24,287 nt of DNA. Origin: Trichoplax sp. H2 (taxonomy: Eukaryota; Placozoa; Uniplacotomia; Trichoplacea). The position numbers and the translations under genes were made by a program. This document shows, piece after piece, positions 22,901 to 24,287 of the stretch (position 1 is its first letter; each line of letters begins with the position of its first letter). Location: the NCBI GenBank assembly GCA_003344405.1, contig NOWV01000407.1:1-24287 (forward strand), given 5' to 3'. The notes under the pieces are model-generated. The model was not told the DNA's origin. It saw only the letters and a list, made by a program, of their open reading frames with translations, and did not search any database.

Positions 22901-23335
22901 AGCTATGTGGAACATAAGATCAGTAAGCAGCTATTAAGCTATGTGGAACATAAGATAAGTAAGCAACTATTAAGCTATGTGGAACATAAGATAAGTAAGC
23001 AACTATTAAGCTATGTGGAACATAAGATTAGTAAGCAACTATTAAGCTATGTGGAACATAAGATCAGTAAGAAACTATTAAGCTATGTGGAATTTAAGAT
23101 CAGTAAGCAGCTATTAAGCTATGTGGAACATAAGATCAGTAAGCAGCCATTAAGCTATGTGGAACATAAGATCAGTAAGCAGCTATTAAGCTATGTGGAA
23201 CATAAGATCAGTTAGCATCTATTAAGCTATGTGGAACATAAGATCAGTAAGCAGCCATTAAGCTATGTGGAACATAAGATAAGTAAGCAACTATTAAGCT
23301 ATGTGGAACATAAGATCAATACGTTTTGTAGAACA
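22901..23335 (+). repeat. 36-bp minisatellite, 12 copies
   Basis: The core CTATGTGG starts at 22903 and then at exactly 36-bp steps: 22939, 22975, 23011, 23047, 23083, 23119, 23155, 23191, 23227, 23263 and 23299. The rest of the unit is AACATAAGATCAGTAAGCAG plus CTATTAAG, with variants GATAAG/GATCAG and CAACTA/CAGCTA. Because 36 is a multiple of three, the plus strand reads as an open frame of a 12-residue repeat (SYVEHKISKQLL) from 22889 to 23215, until a GTTAG variant introduces a stop. This ORF is best seen as a by-product of the array. Confidence 0.95.
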
Positions 23336-23409
23336 TGATATAAAAAAAAAATTTATAATCTATGTGGAACATTTTGCACTTGTAAAAAGAAACAAATCGC
23401 GAGAAAAAG

Positions 23410-23780
23410 GGCCTAACTATAAACTATATGGAACATCGTTACTAAGAAACGATATGAAATAGCCTATCTATAAACTATGTGGAACATCGTTACTAACAAA
23501 CGATATGGAATAACCGATCTATAAACTATGTGGAACATCGTTACTAACAAACGATGTGGAATAGCCGAACTGTAAACTATGTGGAACATCGTTACTAACA
23601 AACGATATGGAACAGCCTAACTATAAACTATGTGGAACATCGTTACTAAGAAACGATATGGAATAGCCTATCTATAAACTATGCAGAATATCGTTACTAA
23701 CAAACGATATGAACATTGCTACTAAGAAACGATATGGAATTGCCTATCTATAAACTATGTGGAACATCGTTACTAACATC
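23410..23780 (+). repeat. 51-bp minisatellite with a stem-loop in each unit
   Basis: AAACTATGTGGAACATCG-type starts fall at 23421, 23472, 23523, 23574, 23625 and 23676, exactly 51 bp apart, then at 23752 after a 76-bp step. Each unit contains ATCGTT-ACTAACA-AACGAT, a 6-bp stem with a 7-base loop. The core is shared with the 36-bp array, so the two arrays are relatives with different unit lengths. Confidence 0.93.
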
Positions 23781-23956
23781 GTTAATGGGCCTCTTGGCGA
23801 AAAGTGCAGGTGGAAGCCCTAGAAGATTGACTATTGGTCGAGGAGCTGAGGTACAAGGTTCGAGGCGATATAAACAAGAAGCAGATCATGTTAAAGGGCT
23901 TCTATACTGTAGCCGTTACGATATACTATTTTGTATAGGGAAAATTGTGATAGAGT

Positions 23957-23980
23957 TTTGATGTAAATATTTACATCAAA
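23957..23980. promoter_or_regulatory. perfect 24-bp palindrome with forkhead-like half sites
   Basis: The half site TTTGATGTAAAT is followed immediately by its exact reverse complement. It contains GTAAATA and TATTTAC, close to the forkhead (FOX) consensus. It lies just upstream of a TATA-like word. A role as a binding site is inference; the symmetry is seen directly. Confidence 0.5.
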
Positions 23981-23986
23981 GATAGA

Positions 23987-23995
23987 TATATAAAG
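23987..23995 (+). promoter_or_regulatory. TATA-box-like TATATAAAG
   Basis: A TATATAAAG word occurs 7 bp after the perfect palindrome. It could direct plus-strand transcription toward the right edge. In AT-rich DNA such words are common, so this is suggestive only in combination with the palindrome. Confidence 0.25.
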
Positions 23996-24235
23996 AGGCT
24001 AATATAATTGTAGAGGTAGATAGATTCATTCATAGGTTAGCTTGGAGAAGACAGTAGATATTCTTTTGATATTATATCTGTAGTTTCTAATGCCTGTATT
24101 TTAACATCGTAATAAAACTTTTTATATAAACCGAGTCTTACTCGTTCTTGTGAGTTGATTGTAGTTAATATAGGGAAGTAGTATTACAGACATTAAAACT
24201 ACACTGTAAACTAAAGAGTGCGAAATATAAAACCC

Positions 24236-24287
24236 TAAACTATGGGGAACATCTAGACTATAAGCTATGTGGAACATTGAAACTATA
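24236..24287 (+). repeat. satellite core resumes at the right edge
   Basis: Two copies of CTATGGGGAACAT/CTATGTGGAACAT start at 24240 and 24265 (25 bp apart), followed by the beginning of another ACTATA. The array continues beyond the window. The 25-bp spacing resembles the degenerate unit seen at 20990-22900. Confidence 0.8.

Larger units (their letters stand above)
23781..24235. other. non-repetitive block interrupting the satellite, possible insertion
   Basis: About 450 bp without the satellite core, flanked on both sides by it. The left half is noticeably GC-richer than its surroundings. A plus-strand open frame from ATG 23785 to 23961 (58 codons, beginning MGLLAKSAGGSPRRLTIGRG) is present but unrecognised. 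Weak pol III A-box-like (from 23795) and B-box-like (GGTTCGAGGC, 23857-23866) words would fit a tRNA-related SINE, but no tRNA fold or tail was confirmed. Confidence 0.45.

Noticed and set aside
22901-23335. CRISPR-like array
   Set aside because: The whole 36-bp unit repeats without unique spacers, in a spliced eukaryotic context, so it is a minisatellite.

Overview
The window looks like nuclear DNA of an AT-rich animal genome. It has spliced genes with many short coding exons, GT-AG introns of mostly about 50-400 bp, animal gene families (COQ6, ABCD4, HEXD-like) and a large minisatellite block. Predicted proteins align almost end to end with my recollection of the vertebrate COQ6 and ABCD4 proteins. 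An early-branching, intron-rich metazoan such as a placozoan would fit, but this is an inference; no species marker is visible. Exon models were built by eye, by matching reading phase at each splice junction and comparing with remembered family sequences.

Layout on the minus strand, read from right to left: ABCD4 (lysosomal cobalamin-type half ABC transporter, 20 exons, 17908 to 12826), then about 1.1 kb downstream COQ6 (mitochondrial FAD monooxygenase of ubiquinone synthesis, 11 exons, start 11712, end about 2032). COQ6 intron 1 is about 7.1 kb, while its other introns are short. It contains a complete intronless gene on the same strand (8486 to 6789) for a membrane-anchored GH20 hexosaminidase D-like protein whose catalytic Asp-Glu pair is replaced. 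A short ORF at the left edge (216 to 13) may be the first exon of another minus-strand gene.

The only reasonable plus-strand gene is a small ORF at 19634-19924 with weak resemblance to the DMAC1/TMEM261 family. The interval 17909-19372 holds some unexplained open segments.

From about 21000 to the right end the sequence is a satellite field built on the 13-bp core CTATGTGGAACAT. It is degenerate at first, then forms a precise 12-copy 36-bp array (22901-23335) and a 51-bp array with a stem-loop in each unit (23410-23780). A non-repetitive stretch of about 450 bp follows, containing a perfect 24-bp palindrome next to a TATA-like box, and then the core motif returns. The intron of COQ6 also carries imperfect direct duplications and foldback sequence rich in GTACTGTAC-like words.

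The genes do not form one pathway. COQ6 acts in mitochondrial ubiquinone synthesis, ABCD4 in lysosomal vitamin B12 export, and the HEXD-like protein probably in the secretory pathway. COQ6 and ABCD4 are also linked on human chromosome 14q24.3 (from memory), so their tandem arrangement here may be a remnant of ancient animal gene linkage.
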